The notes beneath the pieces were generated by a model that saw only the letters and a program-made list of their open reading frames with translations, was not told the origin of the DNA and did no database searches. Both the position numbers and the translations under genes were made by a program. A stretch of DNA of 64,000 nucleotides. It comes from Symbiotaphrina buchneri. Lineage: Eukaryota > Ascomycota > Symbiotaphrinales > Symbiotaphrinaceae. The DNA is taken from the NCBI GenBank assembly GCA_001599915.1, contig BCIG01000031.1:62001-126000 (forward strand), written 5' to 3'. Below, in pieces: positions 43,587 to 54,182 of the stretch. The first letter of the stretch is position 1. Every line of letters starts with the position of its first letter.

Positions 43587-45962
43587 TCATACCGTCTCTT
43601 CAGTCTCTTCGTAAGCCTCCAACTCGTCATCTGAGTCTGCACAAAGAGTGACCGCAGACGGTTGCGTGGCCTTTTTGACGACTGCCTCGGCTGTTCTGCG
43701 ATGCCCTTCGCTTTCAAGCATCTTTACTGCCGTCTCGCCTCTGTTGGTCTGGGCACCTGGATCAGCCCCGTGATTCAGGAAGGTGAGGAGCATCGGGATG
43801 TTATTTAATCTTGCCGCATTGAACAGCGGGGTTCGACCTGCATGGTCCTTGGCATTGACATCCGCACGATGACGGATCCGTAGCTCTACGAGCCCATCCA
43901 ATGCTTCGCGTGAGCTTGATGTCCACCACATGGGCGTGCACCCGTACAAGTCTTTCTTGTTGGGGTCAGCACCTGTTTTCCTTGTCAGGAGGGCTTCTGT
44001 GCATTCGTATGAACGCCGCCGTGCTGCGTGGTGCGATGCCGAGTGGCCCTGTTTATCAACCACGTCGGGATTGGCGTTCCAGTCGAGTAGTAACCGGGTC
44101 TTTTCTGCATCGCGACGCATAGACGCCCAGCTCAGGGGTTTCCGGTCCCAGATATCCCCTTTGTTAATGTCCCTCGCGTTAAACGGTAGTTGTTGATCGA
44201 GGAAAACGCCGGCTACGTCCAGCACGGCCATATGCAAAGCGGTAAATTGTGCTTCAATACAATTTTCATCTTTCGCGAGCAATGTTTGCAGACGTGCCAC
44301 TTCTGGCGAATCACCCTGAACGTCACGAAAGATTTTATGCCAGACGGCATCAGCTGCTGACCTAATTCATTGAGTCAGGTCTCTCAAACACGGAAAAGTG
44401 CAGGGGAAGCGACTCACCTGCCGGTATCATCGACATACTCAAGATCTGCCCCCTCTTGAACAAGGGCATAGCAAATGTCAAAGGACTGAAACTTTTCACT
44501 AAATGCAGCCCGATGCAAGACAGAAAACCCCTGTGCGTCGACATCATTTGGTAATGCAACTTTCAATCTAAGTAGCTTGTGCACTTCATCCAAATCTGCA
44601 TCTTGTATGGCCCGCCAAATTGGATGCTCGGAGGGAATGACCCTTGGAATAGGAATCAGGCCGGCCGAAAGACCCGTCAAGTGCCGAAATTCGCATGAGA
44701 CATAGAGCGCGCGAGAGACAAGCCAACAGGGAAAGTAGTAATGGACCCGTACTGGCGGTCTAGCTTGCCGCCTGCAGTCTTTCGAGTCGCAGGAAGCTAC
44801 TCTGAGGTTCAGTGTGCCCATGTATGTGAAGAGGAGTGTTCCAATGACTGATTGCAGCCATCGTGGGGTTCGCAGGATCTTTCGTGTATGACACTGACAA
44901 TTGCAGTAGCGGTGGCATGATGAGCGTGGAATCACCCCTGTGAAACGTACAAAAGGTTTCCGTTGAGCAGAAGATTGATCCATCTCCTCACTAGGGTCAA
45001 TAAAAGATGGTCGTGATGGTGTCTGTTCGTGGAGCAGAATATCCTCCAATTGCTCGAAGAGAAACTCATGTCGAGAGCCATGCGAGTCGACTGTGTCGTT
45101 TGCCTGAACGGCAGCCGTGAGTGTTTCTATCTGCTCGGCAATATTATGTTGAACCAATTTGACGCGCTGCATTTCCTGACTAACCCTCCATTGCGTAGAA
45201 ATACTATTACCCAATAGTAAGAGTTAGCGCAGTATATGAGCGATCTATGGTAATCAGAGGGGCTTTTGTTTCTGTATCGAGGGTACACTGAGCAGCCTTG
45301 CGTGCAGAACCTACTATGAAGTTTCCATCATTGCAGTATGCAAATTTCGTTGCGCTTCAACCACTCGTCTCCGCTGTTCCCGGAGTTCTGCAGGATGTAA
45401 GAGCCACATCAGGGGGTCAACCCGCGGAAGGTCATGATTGGCTTCAGTGTTATTTTATTGCTCGATTTCGATGTGATTTGGTCATTGTCGCCGTGAGTCT
45501 CAGCTCCAAACTTCCGTGCCTTTTGTCCTTTTCCCTTTGTTCCCGGTCGCCGCCGAAACGGGAGGAAAGACGTCCGTCGCTGCGGTTCCGTAGATTGGCC
45601 TTGCGTCTTTATAGAGCGTAGACGGTATTCGAGCAAGCTATGCACCTCATCGATCCGTTTCTCTAGAACAGAGGTCAAGTGCTCAAGTCTTTCAAGGTGG
45701 GATGAATCCCTCTGTGATCGACTATCGATATTGCGAGCATCGTGTAACAGGTTTCAAGCACTTTGAACGGTAGCCTTCTGATCACTTGACTGCTAACTGT
45801 TAGAAAGTGTGAACGATCAGAAACGAGAAGTACCTCATTAAGCAAATTCGCAAGTTGCTCGGGTGCATGGCGCAGTGAGTATAGCCGTCCAACTGTCTTG
45901 AAAGCCACTTTTCCAGCCTTTATCATTGCAAGGATATTGACCACTGAATAAACAGGGTCCAT
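43587..45962 (-). CDS. ankyrin-repeat protein with fungal N-terminal helical domain
   Basis: A minus-strand gene of at least five exons. Exon 1 (45834-45962, ATG) encodes MDPVYSVVNILAMIKAGKVA, the start of the fungal N-terminal domain found on NACHT and ankyrin proteins. A second exon begins near 45711 (SHLERLEHLTSVLEKRIDEV, coiled). A small exon around 45300-45380 (LREQRRRVVEAQRNLHTAM) has a GTAGGT donor. The large exon from about 45202 to 44418 carries a Cys-rich segment (CHRYCNCQCH…CDSKDC) and the first ankyrin repeats. After a 56-nt intron (44362-44417, GTGAGT) the last exon holds about five more repeats (LTRKTGADPNKKDLYGCTP, HRADVNAKDHAGRTPLFNA). The tail is acidic. No NTPase domain is present. 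Such proteins are linked to fungal self/non-self and stress signalling by family only. Confidence 0.72.
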
Positions 45963-47175
45963 AGTGCATGAGTAACCGGGTGGTATTCACTATATCTAAT
46001 AGATAGAGAGCAAGAGGTAAAAGGAAATAAGTGCGATTATCTATTCTCGAGTAGCTTGCGGCTCAGGTAGGCTGCGGCTTATGCCTGAGAACGTCTGGCA
46101 GGTGGTACAAGTAGACTGACACTCGCAGTGCACCAATAGAAAACTCCATGTCAATGTAATGATGTGGATATCGTGAAAGGAAAAAGGCACAGCACTAAAG
46201 GTGTAGCTTACTACGGCTGGAATTCCACTCGGATCATTTCTCACTTTCGCAACCTGACAAATTAAGAGAGAGACAGGAAGAGATCATCAGGGATCATGGC
46301 TGAAATTTAGAAAAAAGACGGAAAGTGGCAGCCTTGTTGGTAAGAAGTGAACCATTGGCATAGGGATTATAAAGTCAGGGCAGCATTGAAAATCGAAGTC
46401 ATTGGTCAATTGAAACAGCGTGATTATGCAACCTACCGCCCATTCTGCCGACAGCGCCGTTCTATCGTATAACTTGAATTCCAAGATCTTCTTGATGGCA
46501 CGAATCTAACCGCTTGGTTAACTAACGTTATAGAGAGAGAATGTTCACATATAACACATTAAGCCCTCTTCTTTTAACAACAGGGTATAGGACCTATGGT
46601 AAAGAGTAACTACAGGCGATTAATTTCATTATAGAGTATATCTGAGAAGTTCATATATATGAAGTTACATGTAGAGCAACTGACCCCTATAGGGTGAGAG
46701 TTCAAATCCTGGAAAAATCTAAGGATTTTCATAGGATCACTTAGGGTTTATCCCCAGTGATCTGAACTTTTTGTTTTGCTTTTCAGGATTTGGATATTTG
46801 AGTATCCAAGGCTAATGGACTCTGTTTTTATGTTCCCTTATCTTTGTTTTCATCAAGGTTTGCCTTTTTATAAGTGCTTTTACATGTTTATACAGAATGA
46901 GCTGGCAGAGCAGAACTTGTCTAATAATGATACAGCGGCTATATGCTGACAGTTTCATGCTGTACCTTTGTTTATTTCCATATAAACCGCCTTTTTAAAC
47001 TTCTTATTCAAGTCTATCGTTAGCCTATCCCTGAAGGGCAGGATCTGGCTTGTAAAAATACTGTATACCTTACTGCTTGGATCGATCTATTATAGACTAT
47101 CAATACTAATCTGGAGGATTGAGATTTATAGGTGTAAGGTTATAGATGTACCCAAAATAGATTCGACCGTCTACC
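45963..47175. other. AT-rich intergenic region with a SINE-like copy
   Basis: No gene seen in 1.2 kb. From about 46500 to 47160 the sequence is clearly A/T-richer than its surroundings. SINE-like copy B (46661-46773) lies inside. Confidence 0.5.
46661..46773 (+). repeat. SINE-like repeat, copy B (tRNA-derived head)
   Basis: GTAGAGCAACTGACCCCTAT, a short stem, then GAGTTCAAATCCT (box B) reproduce the 3' three quarters of a tRNA, lacking its 5' acceptor and D-stem. The tail has GATTTTCATAGGATC and GATCTGAACTTTTTG, each identical to copy A at 36220-36352 and in the same order. A longer T-rich stretch follows. Confidence 0.65.
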
Positions 47176-48493
47176 CTATGACAACAACCCTTTCTTGCGT
47201 AACCTGCTCGCATCCTGCAAATTTAAGAGCCTGGCCAAGCCCCAGTTTACTTTTGTGTCAGGGGGGAGGCTGTTCATATACGCTTTATGAATTTCCAGGG
47301 GATTAGCAGCAAGGTATGCCTTAAGGTATTTAGGATCCGGCAGCTGCAGGGTGAATATGGCCTTGAAGCTGACAGGACTGAGCAGTATGCTATCTTTGCG
47401 CAGGATTGCAGTGAGCAGCTTGATGTACTTATCAGCTGTAATGAAGAGGCCGTCATCGCCAGTGTCATAGCCCATCGGGTAGCCCTTGTAGCTGGCTTCG
47501 CCTAAGCTGCCGTCTGGTTTGCGAGAGAATATGGTCACAAGCCGCGAGAGGATCGAAGGGTGCGTTTCAGGGCGGAACGTGATGAGGGACATGCCCAGAG
47601 GACCCTAGATGTGCTTTTGCATATAGGACTCCAAGCTGGCTTCGCTATTAAGACGTTGAACCTGTCCGGTGGGACGGGTTAGAATGTGATGGATCCAGAG
47701 AGGGAAGGGACGACCGGTGGGAGAGACTTACCACGATGCCGGCCCAGTCAACGGAGGTGGAGTATTCGAAGCCCTCGCCAGGTTCAAACAGCAGCGGTAG
47801 GAGAGTCTTCGCCTCCTTCAACAGCCTATGATCAGTAATGAACTGATAGCACCGCTCTCGTCCAGCTCATGGACGTACAAGAGTAGATTTTCCGCCACCA
47901 ATGGGCATGCCAGTCGCCTTTCTGTACCTCCGTGCATTCTCATTACCTTCATCATAACACATGCCCGCCGAATGCGTAAGCAGATGTCTAATGTAATGCA
48001 ACCAGCAGTTCAGCGACAAATCTTACGGCGATGACAAACATCATGCAATAAGATCACCTACCGCAGCGTCATTGTCTTGGTTGATGGGACCAAGATCGGT
48101 TCTTCCGTTTGCTCATCGAAGCCTTTTAGGACCTTCGCACCCTTCCATTCCGGAAGTACGCGCGTGATATCCTCGTCAAGCGTGACCAGCCCGCGCTCTA
48201 CCACCTGCAGCGCCGCGACTGACGTCACAAGCTTGGTGCACGAGGCGATCCATAGCGGCGAGTCAAGCGTAAAGCGCGGGCCGTTAGGGTCGAGCGTCGT
48301 GCTTCCAAAGCCACCTTCTACTCTAAAGGTGCCTGCATCGCCAGTTAGTCCTCGATTCTGAACCGTAGGACAGGGAAGTTGCATTCCACGGACCAGACTT
48401 GTTCGTCGCAACAAATGCGGCCCCGGGGAAGGTGCGTTTAGCAGGATCCACGTCGCCCGCACCTTCTGCTATCTCTGTCTTGAACGCATCCAT
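47176..48493 (-). pseudogene. class C beta-lactamase-like serine hydrolase, interrupted
   Basis: A minus-strand, multi-exon gene. Exon 1 starts at the ATG at 48493 (MDAFKTEIAEG, FPGAAFVATNKS). After a short intron comes the catalytic exon with SxxK in LWIASCTKLVTSVAALQVVE. A small exon gives HLLTHSAGMCYDEG, the family's LLTHTSG motif. The next has LLFEPGEGFEYSTSVDWAGI, the Tyr-containing second catalytic motif. The last exon (VQRLNSEASLESYMQKHI, then GPLGMSLITF) carries a TAG at 47605-47607 where the family has an aromatic residue before GPLGM. The family covers esterases and transesterases such as LovD and EstB. The stop precedes the last third of the domain, so the product is probably inactive. 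The splice join before LLKEAKTLLP is unclear. Confidence 0.7.
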
Positions 48494-48846
48494 TGCGCTC
48501 CACCTGTTCGATATGCTGGGTCGAATTGTACTGCTCAGGAACGCTGCGGATTATGGTGAGCTACGGACACCCCTGTTTAGGCAACCGCGCGGGGTCGCGG
48601 TGCCCGTCGGTTCAATCCGCGAATGCCGATCTTGTAGTGGCGTTGCCTACCTGGGTATAGAAAGTGATGCTAGCCCTCCATGTGCTTGGCATGGGATTGG
48701 CCACAATGAACGGCGACATGATGCTTTGCCGCAGAGAGCAACGTTGTATCCGTCTCTTCCATGGCTGAAATACACCCCAGCCCGCCCCTCTTTCTCTGTT
48801 ATGGCCGGCATTGAGTATTTGCATAGAACGGTAACAGCGATTAAGC
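48494..48846. promoter_or_regulatory. divergent promoter region (hydrolase pair)
   Basis: This 350-nt gap lies between the start of the lactamase-like gene (minus) and the alpha/beta hydrolase (plus). No binding motif can be assigned by eye. It may also contain a missing 5' exon of the right-hand gene. Confidence 0.35.
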
Positions 48847-49638
48847 GTGTCTCCGTCTGCATCTGATAGACCAGCCATTGTCATCATCCCCGGCGGCTGG
48901 CACACGCCTGCCAGCTACAACAAGCTAACGACCGCACTGTCGCGGGCTGGGCATGAAGTCCATGTTCCGGCTCTGCCCTCAATGAATGGTGCCCGCCCTC
49001 CCACAGCCGATCTCCGCACCGATACTGCCTTCGTGCGGGACTTCGTTTCAGGCCTTATTGACGCGGGCCGCTCTGTGGTCGTGATCATGCATTCGTACAG
49101 CGGACAAGTTGGAACCAATGCTCTGATCGGACTAGGCCTCAAAACTCGTGCAGAGCGTGGCCTGCCGGGCGGCGTGGCCCAGCTTATTTATCTATGCGCG
49201 TTTGCCCTGCCTGAAGGCTGGTCGATGGTCGGCTTAGTGTCGGAGATGGGCCACGAGGAGCTACTGCCGCTCGCTTTCGACTTCGCGGACAACGGGACCG
49301 TGCTGAGCCGCGACCCGAAGATGTTGTTGGTGGGGCCTGGGATCGATGATGAGGAGCTGGAGGCGTATGTGAGCAGTCTGCAGAGATGGAAGGGGACCTG
49401 CTTGTACCAGATGGTTGAGCATTGTGCGTGGAGGCAGATCCCGGTGTTGTACGTGTATGCAACCAAGGATATGACGGTGCCCATCGAGTATCAGAAGAAG
49501 ATGGTCGAGGGAATGAGGGAGTATGGCGTGCAGGTGCTGACGGAGGAGTTGGAGACGGGCCATTGTCCGAATGCGACTATGACGGCCGAGGTGGTTAGGA
49601 TTGTTGATGGGGTGGTGAAGAAGCTCGCGGGTGGATAG
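48847..49638 (+). CDS. alpha/beta hydrolase
   Basis: About 263 residues in one main exon. The fold is clear: an oxyanion-hole strand AIVIIPGGWHTPASYNKL, the nucleophile elbow in VVVIMHSYSGQVGTNA, the acid in LYVYATKDMTVP, and the catalytic His in LETGHCPNATM close to the C-terminus. It resembles the AB_hydrolase_6 group of small esterases and ring-opening or C-C hydrolases. The 5' end is unsettled. The frame has no ATG before residue 47, a stop lies 13 codons upstream, and the best available first codon is a GTG at 48847. A short upstream exon, or loss of the start, is likely. It lies at the left end of the catabolic cluster, divergent from the lactamase-like gene. Confidence 0.75.
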   Translation: MSPSASDRPAIVIIPGGWHTPASYNKLTTALSRAGHEVHVPALPSMNGARPPTADLRTDTAFVRDFVSGLIDAGRSVVVIMHSYSGQVGTNALIGLGLKTRAERGLPGGVAQLIYLCAFALPEGWSMVGLVSEMGHEELLPLAFDFADNGTVLSRDPKMLLVGPGIDDEELEAYVSSLQRWKGTCLYQMVEHCAWRQIPVLYVYATKDMTVPIEYQKKMVEGMREYGVQVLTEELETGHCPNATMTAEVVRIVDGVVKKLAGG

Positions 49639-50574
49639 CGGGTTTCGCCTTCGTAGTATTACTAGAAACAACCATCTGCATCGATTTGTTTCTAAGCAAG
49701 CAGATATTCAGAAAGATCACTTCCTGGCTCCATGATCCATCAACCACGTCGCCCTTACATGACTCTCTTCTGTGCTCGCTTCTTTCTCGATTAGATGGAA
49801 ATGGATCCACTTCTTTCCTCCTCATACAAGTCATCACCAATCCATCGGCTGACGACGCATTGATCACCCAGGACCTTTTGCTTTCAGAAGCCGTTCACGG
49901 TTCCATTTCTCTCTCCTGATCGGACCTCACTGGTACAAACTTACTTCACTTGATATAAGTCCGTCGCTGGAAACCGCACACATTTTGGATAGTTCTTACT
50001 ATAGCAGGCTCTGTTAGTACAGGAGAGTTTGATCACCAGCAAACGGCATGCTCCTGAAAGCAACCCAAACGGCGTTGCTCAGAGTGTCTTCAAAAAGAGG
50101 AGGCTTGTACAGTCCGACCTATAACATTCGGACGGTGATTGGGTTTTGCGGAGGTGGCTTTTTGAGAAATATTTGGAGAATTCTACCCATTTCTGCATTC
50201 ATATGGATTCTTTGCATGATATTATCTGGCACTGCGTGTCCAGGTCTCAAGGGGGGAGTTGGGATGCAAATTTCGAATTTTGCGAACATATCTTACGCAC
50301 TTCGGTAATATAACTTGTTCTACCCTTCTCGTTTCTTTTCCCAGCGGATTGCGATATAATGCTATTCTATGGCCGACGTACTTAACTCATCCCTTGGCAA
50401 AGCGCCACGGCGGCTCTAGACCTTGAGCTGAAGATCCCACGGATCACTTAAGAACAAGCAAACCCCAGGATGTCAGCCTCAGTACTTTGGCTTTTCACGC
50501 TGGTGCATAACTGCGTCACGCATCTGCTATCGGGTATCGAATAAGTCCCCAATCATATCTCGCGGATTTCTACC
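49639..50574. other. intergenic region, no gene seen
   Basis: About 0.9 kb between two cluster genes on the same strand. Open stretches are short and unlike any family. Confidence 0.45.
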
Positions 50575-50964
50575 ATGCCCAGTCCGACCTTCTACAACCA
50601 CAAGGCCGGGGCCAAAATCGCCGAGGCCTTCGGCTACTCTCAAGCCACGAAACTCCCCAACGGCGTCATCTACCTCTCGGGCATGATCGGCATCGACGAG
50701 AACATGGCCATCAAAGAGTCCATCGATGAGCAAGTTGTCGCGATCCTCGACCACATCATATCGGCGCTTGCAGACGGCGGCGCCAAGCCCCAGGATGTCT
50801 ACAAGATCGTGAGCTATCATGTCGGCCTGAGCAATGCTGTGGTTTTGACGACGGCCTGGGCGCAGAAGGTGGGCACGAAGCCGACGTGGACTGCGGTTGG
50901 AGTCACCGAGTTGGCGATTCCGGGCGCGGTTATGGAGGTGCAGGTGGAGGCTTGGCCTAGCTAG
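50575..50964 (+). CDS. RidA / YjgF / UK114 family imine deaminase
   Basis: An intronless 129-residue frame from a well-placed ATG. It has the compact chorismate-mutase-like fold of the family: KLPNGVIYLSGMIGIDEN (strand and substrate loop), a long helix around DEQVVAILDHIISALADGG, VYKIVSYHV, and the C-terminal strand GAVMEVQVEAWPS. The catalytic Arg of classical RidA, normally in the CxRxxVxVxxL/ARVxVEV part, is not obvious (AVMEVQV here). This may place the protein in a non-archetypal subgroup, several of which sit in catabolic clusters. RidA enzymes hydrolyse reactive enamine or imine intermediates. Its place here suggests that the pathway passes through such a compound, which is inference. 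Confidence 0.85.
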   Translation: MPSPTFYNHKAGAKIAEAFGYSQATKLPNGVIYLSGMIGIDENMAIKESIDEQVVAILDHIISALADGGAKPQDVYKIVSYHVGLSNAVVLTTAWAQKVGTKPTWTAVGVTELAIPGAVMEVQVEAWPS

Positions 50965-51969
50965 GTGTTAGTTGATACAGCTGAGCATGGAACGACTTGT
51001 GAGCTTCTGATATTCGATAAACGATGTTCGTTGAAAGGAGATCCCAAGTACAGGAGAGGCAGTTATCCCCTTGCACAGAAGCTTTATAACTTCATGAGTA
51101 ACAGAAACAATGCTACTATATCAATCCATAAAGGAGAACAAGATTTGCCGATGCTGAGACTCAGAGTCATCTCCCTGGACCCACCCCCGGCAATGTTACC
51201 TCGACAGTGAGTGAATGCACAACACGCCTGACACGTATTGCACCAACCTGCTCTTACGGCAGTTGGTATAGAGCGGCACCCATATAAACATACGGCAAGC
51301 CATATGCGCCAATTGCCGTAGGAAGAACGCAGGAGAAGCGTGGGCAGCTACAGCATATAATGGCACGAAAAAGGCGACCGGAAATTCTACGAAGGCCACC
51401 CGCCAGCAAGTGAATGCGCGACACGCTTAACACGTAGTAAGCCAAACTGCCTCTACGGCAAATGGCACATACCGCTACCCGTATAAACATAGGGGCGACC
51501 ATATGTATCAAGTGCCGTAAGAGCCCGATTTCATCTTACGAGGCTCTGGCTCGAAATGGTTGGTAACTGTGATCTCTAGGCGAAAGCAGCCTAAAACATC
51601 TAGAAAACCATTGATGCGCCTTTTATGTTCATAGCTGGCATACACCCATTTCTAATGGACGACGCCGTCTAACAGCTCAACCCCCTGCTCCGCCTATCAT
51701 TAATTGCCATTTTTACTGGATGGTGCCTAGCCAATTGCGGCCACTTCCCCCACCGGAACAATATTGTCCTGGCTGTCTAGCTAGCCTGATGCCACGGCAT
51801 AACATTCAAGGATGCTGTTGATACTCAACTTATTCAGCATTGACAACTTGTGTCATGGGTTGCGTCGCACATCAAGGGCTTATGTTTTGTGGGCTCGAAC
51901 CTGCTCGTGGACGCAAGTAATCTCTTGATACGAGATCTCTTGCTTGCTCTGTCTACCTTTGCAGCAACC
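50965..51969. other. intergenic region with duplicated palindromic element
   Basis: One kilobase without a gene. It holds the tandem hairpin repeat at 51211-51523. The last few hundred bases are the promoter of the FAD monooxygenase gene. Confidence 0.5.
51211..51523. repeat. tandem pair of palindromic (MITE-like) units, about 200-bp period
   Basis: Unit 1 (51211-51325) and unit 2 (51410-51523) both start GTGAATGC and continue with a GACACGC/ACACGTA phrase, then an imperfect palindrome. In unit 1 CTCTTACGGCAGTTGG (51251-51266) faces CCAATTGCCGTAGGAAG (51309-51325). In unit 2 CTCTACGGCA (51451-51460) faces TGCCGTAAGAG (51513-51523). The interior string (C)ATATAAACATA or GTATAAACATA is shared. 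The two units are diverged, so the duplication is not recent. A miniature inverted-repeat element or a structured regulatory site would both fit. Confidence 0.65.
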
Positions 51970-53466
51970 ATGTCACCATCAGCCCGAAACCCTGAGACCA
52001 TCCTGGATGTCCTGATCGTTGGCGCTGGCCTCGGCGGTCTCGCAGCAGCGATCGCAATTCACCGCGCAGGTCACCATGTCCAAGTCCTCGAGTCTGCATC
52101 CGAGCTACGAGAAATTGGCGCCGGTGTGCTTATCTCGCCAAATGCGACGCGGGAACTCATCCGCTGGGGCATTGAGGAGGAAGTTCACGACAAGGTGGTT
52201 ACTGCACGGGCATCGCGTGTACACCGTTGGAAGGATGGCCGGATCCTCAGTGAGATAAAATTCGATCCAGAAGTCGGCTTGAACAAGTACAAGGCGCCAA
52301 CCTGGAACATACACCGAGCGGACTTGCATCAAGAATTACTGCGCAAAGTACGTGCGCTGGGGATTCCGATCAGGTTGAATGCAAAAGTCGTCCAGGCGGA
52401 TGTACACAAGGCGAGCGTGGCCTTGCAAACAGGTGAAGAGATCGACTGTGACTTCATTGTAGGCGCGGACGGGATACGCTCGAAGATGAGGGACATTATA
52501 GCGGAGAAGCCAGTGCCAGCACTGCCAACTGGTGATTATGCATTCCAGTTTGCCTTGGACATCTCAAAATACAAGGACGATCCTGTTATAAGCAGGTTGA
52601 CGCAGGAGAAGTGCGCGTCGGCTTGGTGGGGCCCTGGAAGGCATGTGATCGGGACTCAGCTGTACGTATCCATTGGCTTCCACGCAACAGTGATCGATGT
52701 ACTGAAGATGCCAGGCGGAATGGAGAGCTATTCAACTGTGTGGCGGTATTCCCGGATGATGGATCATTAGGGGATGGGTACAAGCAGCTGGGCGCAGACG
52801 TGAAGGAATTGCATGACAACTTTAGTGACTGGGATGAGACGTAAGTCGTCCTTTGTTTGCTCTAGAAGCATCATCTCATTTCGAGAAGTGTACAGAGCAT
52901 CCTCTTCCACGCCACCCCCGAGACGATCATCAAGTGGAAACTGCAAGATCTGGACCCCTTGGAGAGATGGCATCGTGGAAATGCTGTGCTCATTGGCGGT
53001 AAGCTTCAACACATGGCCTCTGGACGCAGCTGACATATCTAGATGCCTGCCATCCGATGCTCCCTTATTTAGCACAAGTAAGTCTTCGTCAAGTATCTTT
53101 AGAACAACGGTTTGCTAACATATTACACAGGGCGCATCCCAAGCCATCGAGGATGCCGCAGTGATTGCACAATGCCTCCAGCGCGTCCCACTAGACAAAG
53201 TCGGGGAAGCATTCCAAGCCCTCCGCTACTCACGGGCAACGCAGATACAGCAGAACTCTCGGAAGCAGAAGACGGCTAACCATTACCCGGATGGACCGGA
53301 GCAGCAGAAGCGGGACGAGCAGTTGAAGAACCCGGCCATGGTTCGCTCGTGGGCTTGGGATCCCGTCGAAGGCAAGCCGGCTGTGTCCTGGAATGATGGC
53401 TTGTTTGGATATGATGCGGAGAGGGAGTGTCGCGAGTATTTTGAGAAGATGGGTTATATTGATTGA
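51970..53466 (+). CDS. FAD-dependent aromatic monooxygenase (salicylate-hydroxylase type), copy 1
   Basis: Five exons: 51970-52661, 52715-52840, 52889-52998, 53043-53077 and 53131-53466. All introns (44-53 nt) are GT-AG with clean frame joins, giving 432 residues. An ATG at 51855 is in frame upstream, but 51970 sits right before the FAD fold. The GxGxxG dinucleotide site is VLIVGAGLGGLAAAIAIHRAG. The DG motif is CDFIVGADGIRSKMRD, and the second flavin-binding motif is DACHPMLPYLAQGASQAIED (GD/C-rich form). WWGPGRHVIGTQLRNGELFN is typical of the salicylate / 6-hydroxynicotinate / 3-hydroxybenzoate hydroxylase group. These enzymes hydroxylate an aromatic ring, sometimes with decarboxylation, using NAD(P)H and O2. 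It is clearly paralogous to the gene at 62061. Confidence 0.88.
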
Positions 53467-54182
53467 ATGCCGCCTTAGGGAAGCACTGTCACAGTGTCAC
53501 TCTAGATGTAGATCATTGGAGGAATACAGCTGGCGCACAATATCTTGGAGGACGTGCCGCAAAGGTTCCAGGCGCTATCTGACGCCGTTATCTATGTGGC
53601 CACATTGCTGAATGTACGCTGTGCTGTACGCAAATTCCCGCGCATTACGAGGCCTCAGCCAACATCGATACCAATAAAGGCTAGAGACGAAGCAGTGGAC
53701 TTGCTTCTCGCTTGGCTCGCGCTTGTCGCAAGGCCCGAATCACCGGTCCCACCGGCTCACGGGCAATTTTCCCCGCACTTGTGGGGGAGAGTCCTGAACC
53801 AAACAACCAGCCGTGCGCGATATTGTTGCCCTTTGGGTCTGGACCGTCCGGTAGCCATGCATACCACATGCGGAGAAGCCACGCTAATATGGGAGAGAGT
53901 TGCGCACGGCATTTGCGGGGTTATGGACGGAGCAAGATTCCGCCGGACCAACCCCAGGCTTTCGGAGGAACATTCGACGGCATAATATTGAGGAACAGGG
54001 CTAGATGTGCAAACGACTGCGGGAGAGTCTCTCGGGCAAGAACAAAGCTAGGCTGGGAAGCGTCGGGAGGCTGTTTTCACCCAAAGATTTGATAGCCGTC
54101 TGTCGATGCCCAGAACCCTTAGGGAGTCAACATCGCCAACCTCTTGTCACAGACTCTCAGCAAAGGCCCAACCATAGAAGCT
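53467..54182. other. intergenic region, candidate promoter of the dioxygenase gene
   Basis: No gene seen. Around 53738-53764 the sequence TCACCGG TCCCACCGG contains two CCGG half-sites in tandem, and GACCGTCCGG occurs near 53842. Zn2Cys6 regulators bind CGG/CCG half-sites, so these are candidates for the cluster's own regulator, with no further proof. Confidence 0.35.

Noticed and set aside
43587-45962. A NACHT/NLR-type receptor
   Set aside because: The fungal N-terminal domain and ankyrin repeats are present, but no NTPase domain lies between them.
47176-48493. A polyketide acyltransferase (LovD) in a secondary-metabolite cluster
   Set aside because: The fold matches, but no polyketide or peptide synthase gene is in the window; the neighbours are catabolic.
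53545-54092. A gene between the first FAD monooxygenase and the dioxygenase
   Set aside because: Two overlapping frames are open, but neither resembles a protein family and the region is the natural promoter of the dioxygenase gene.
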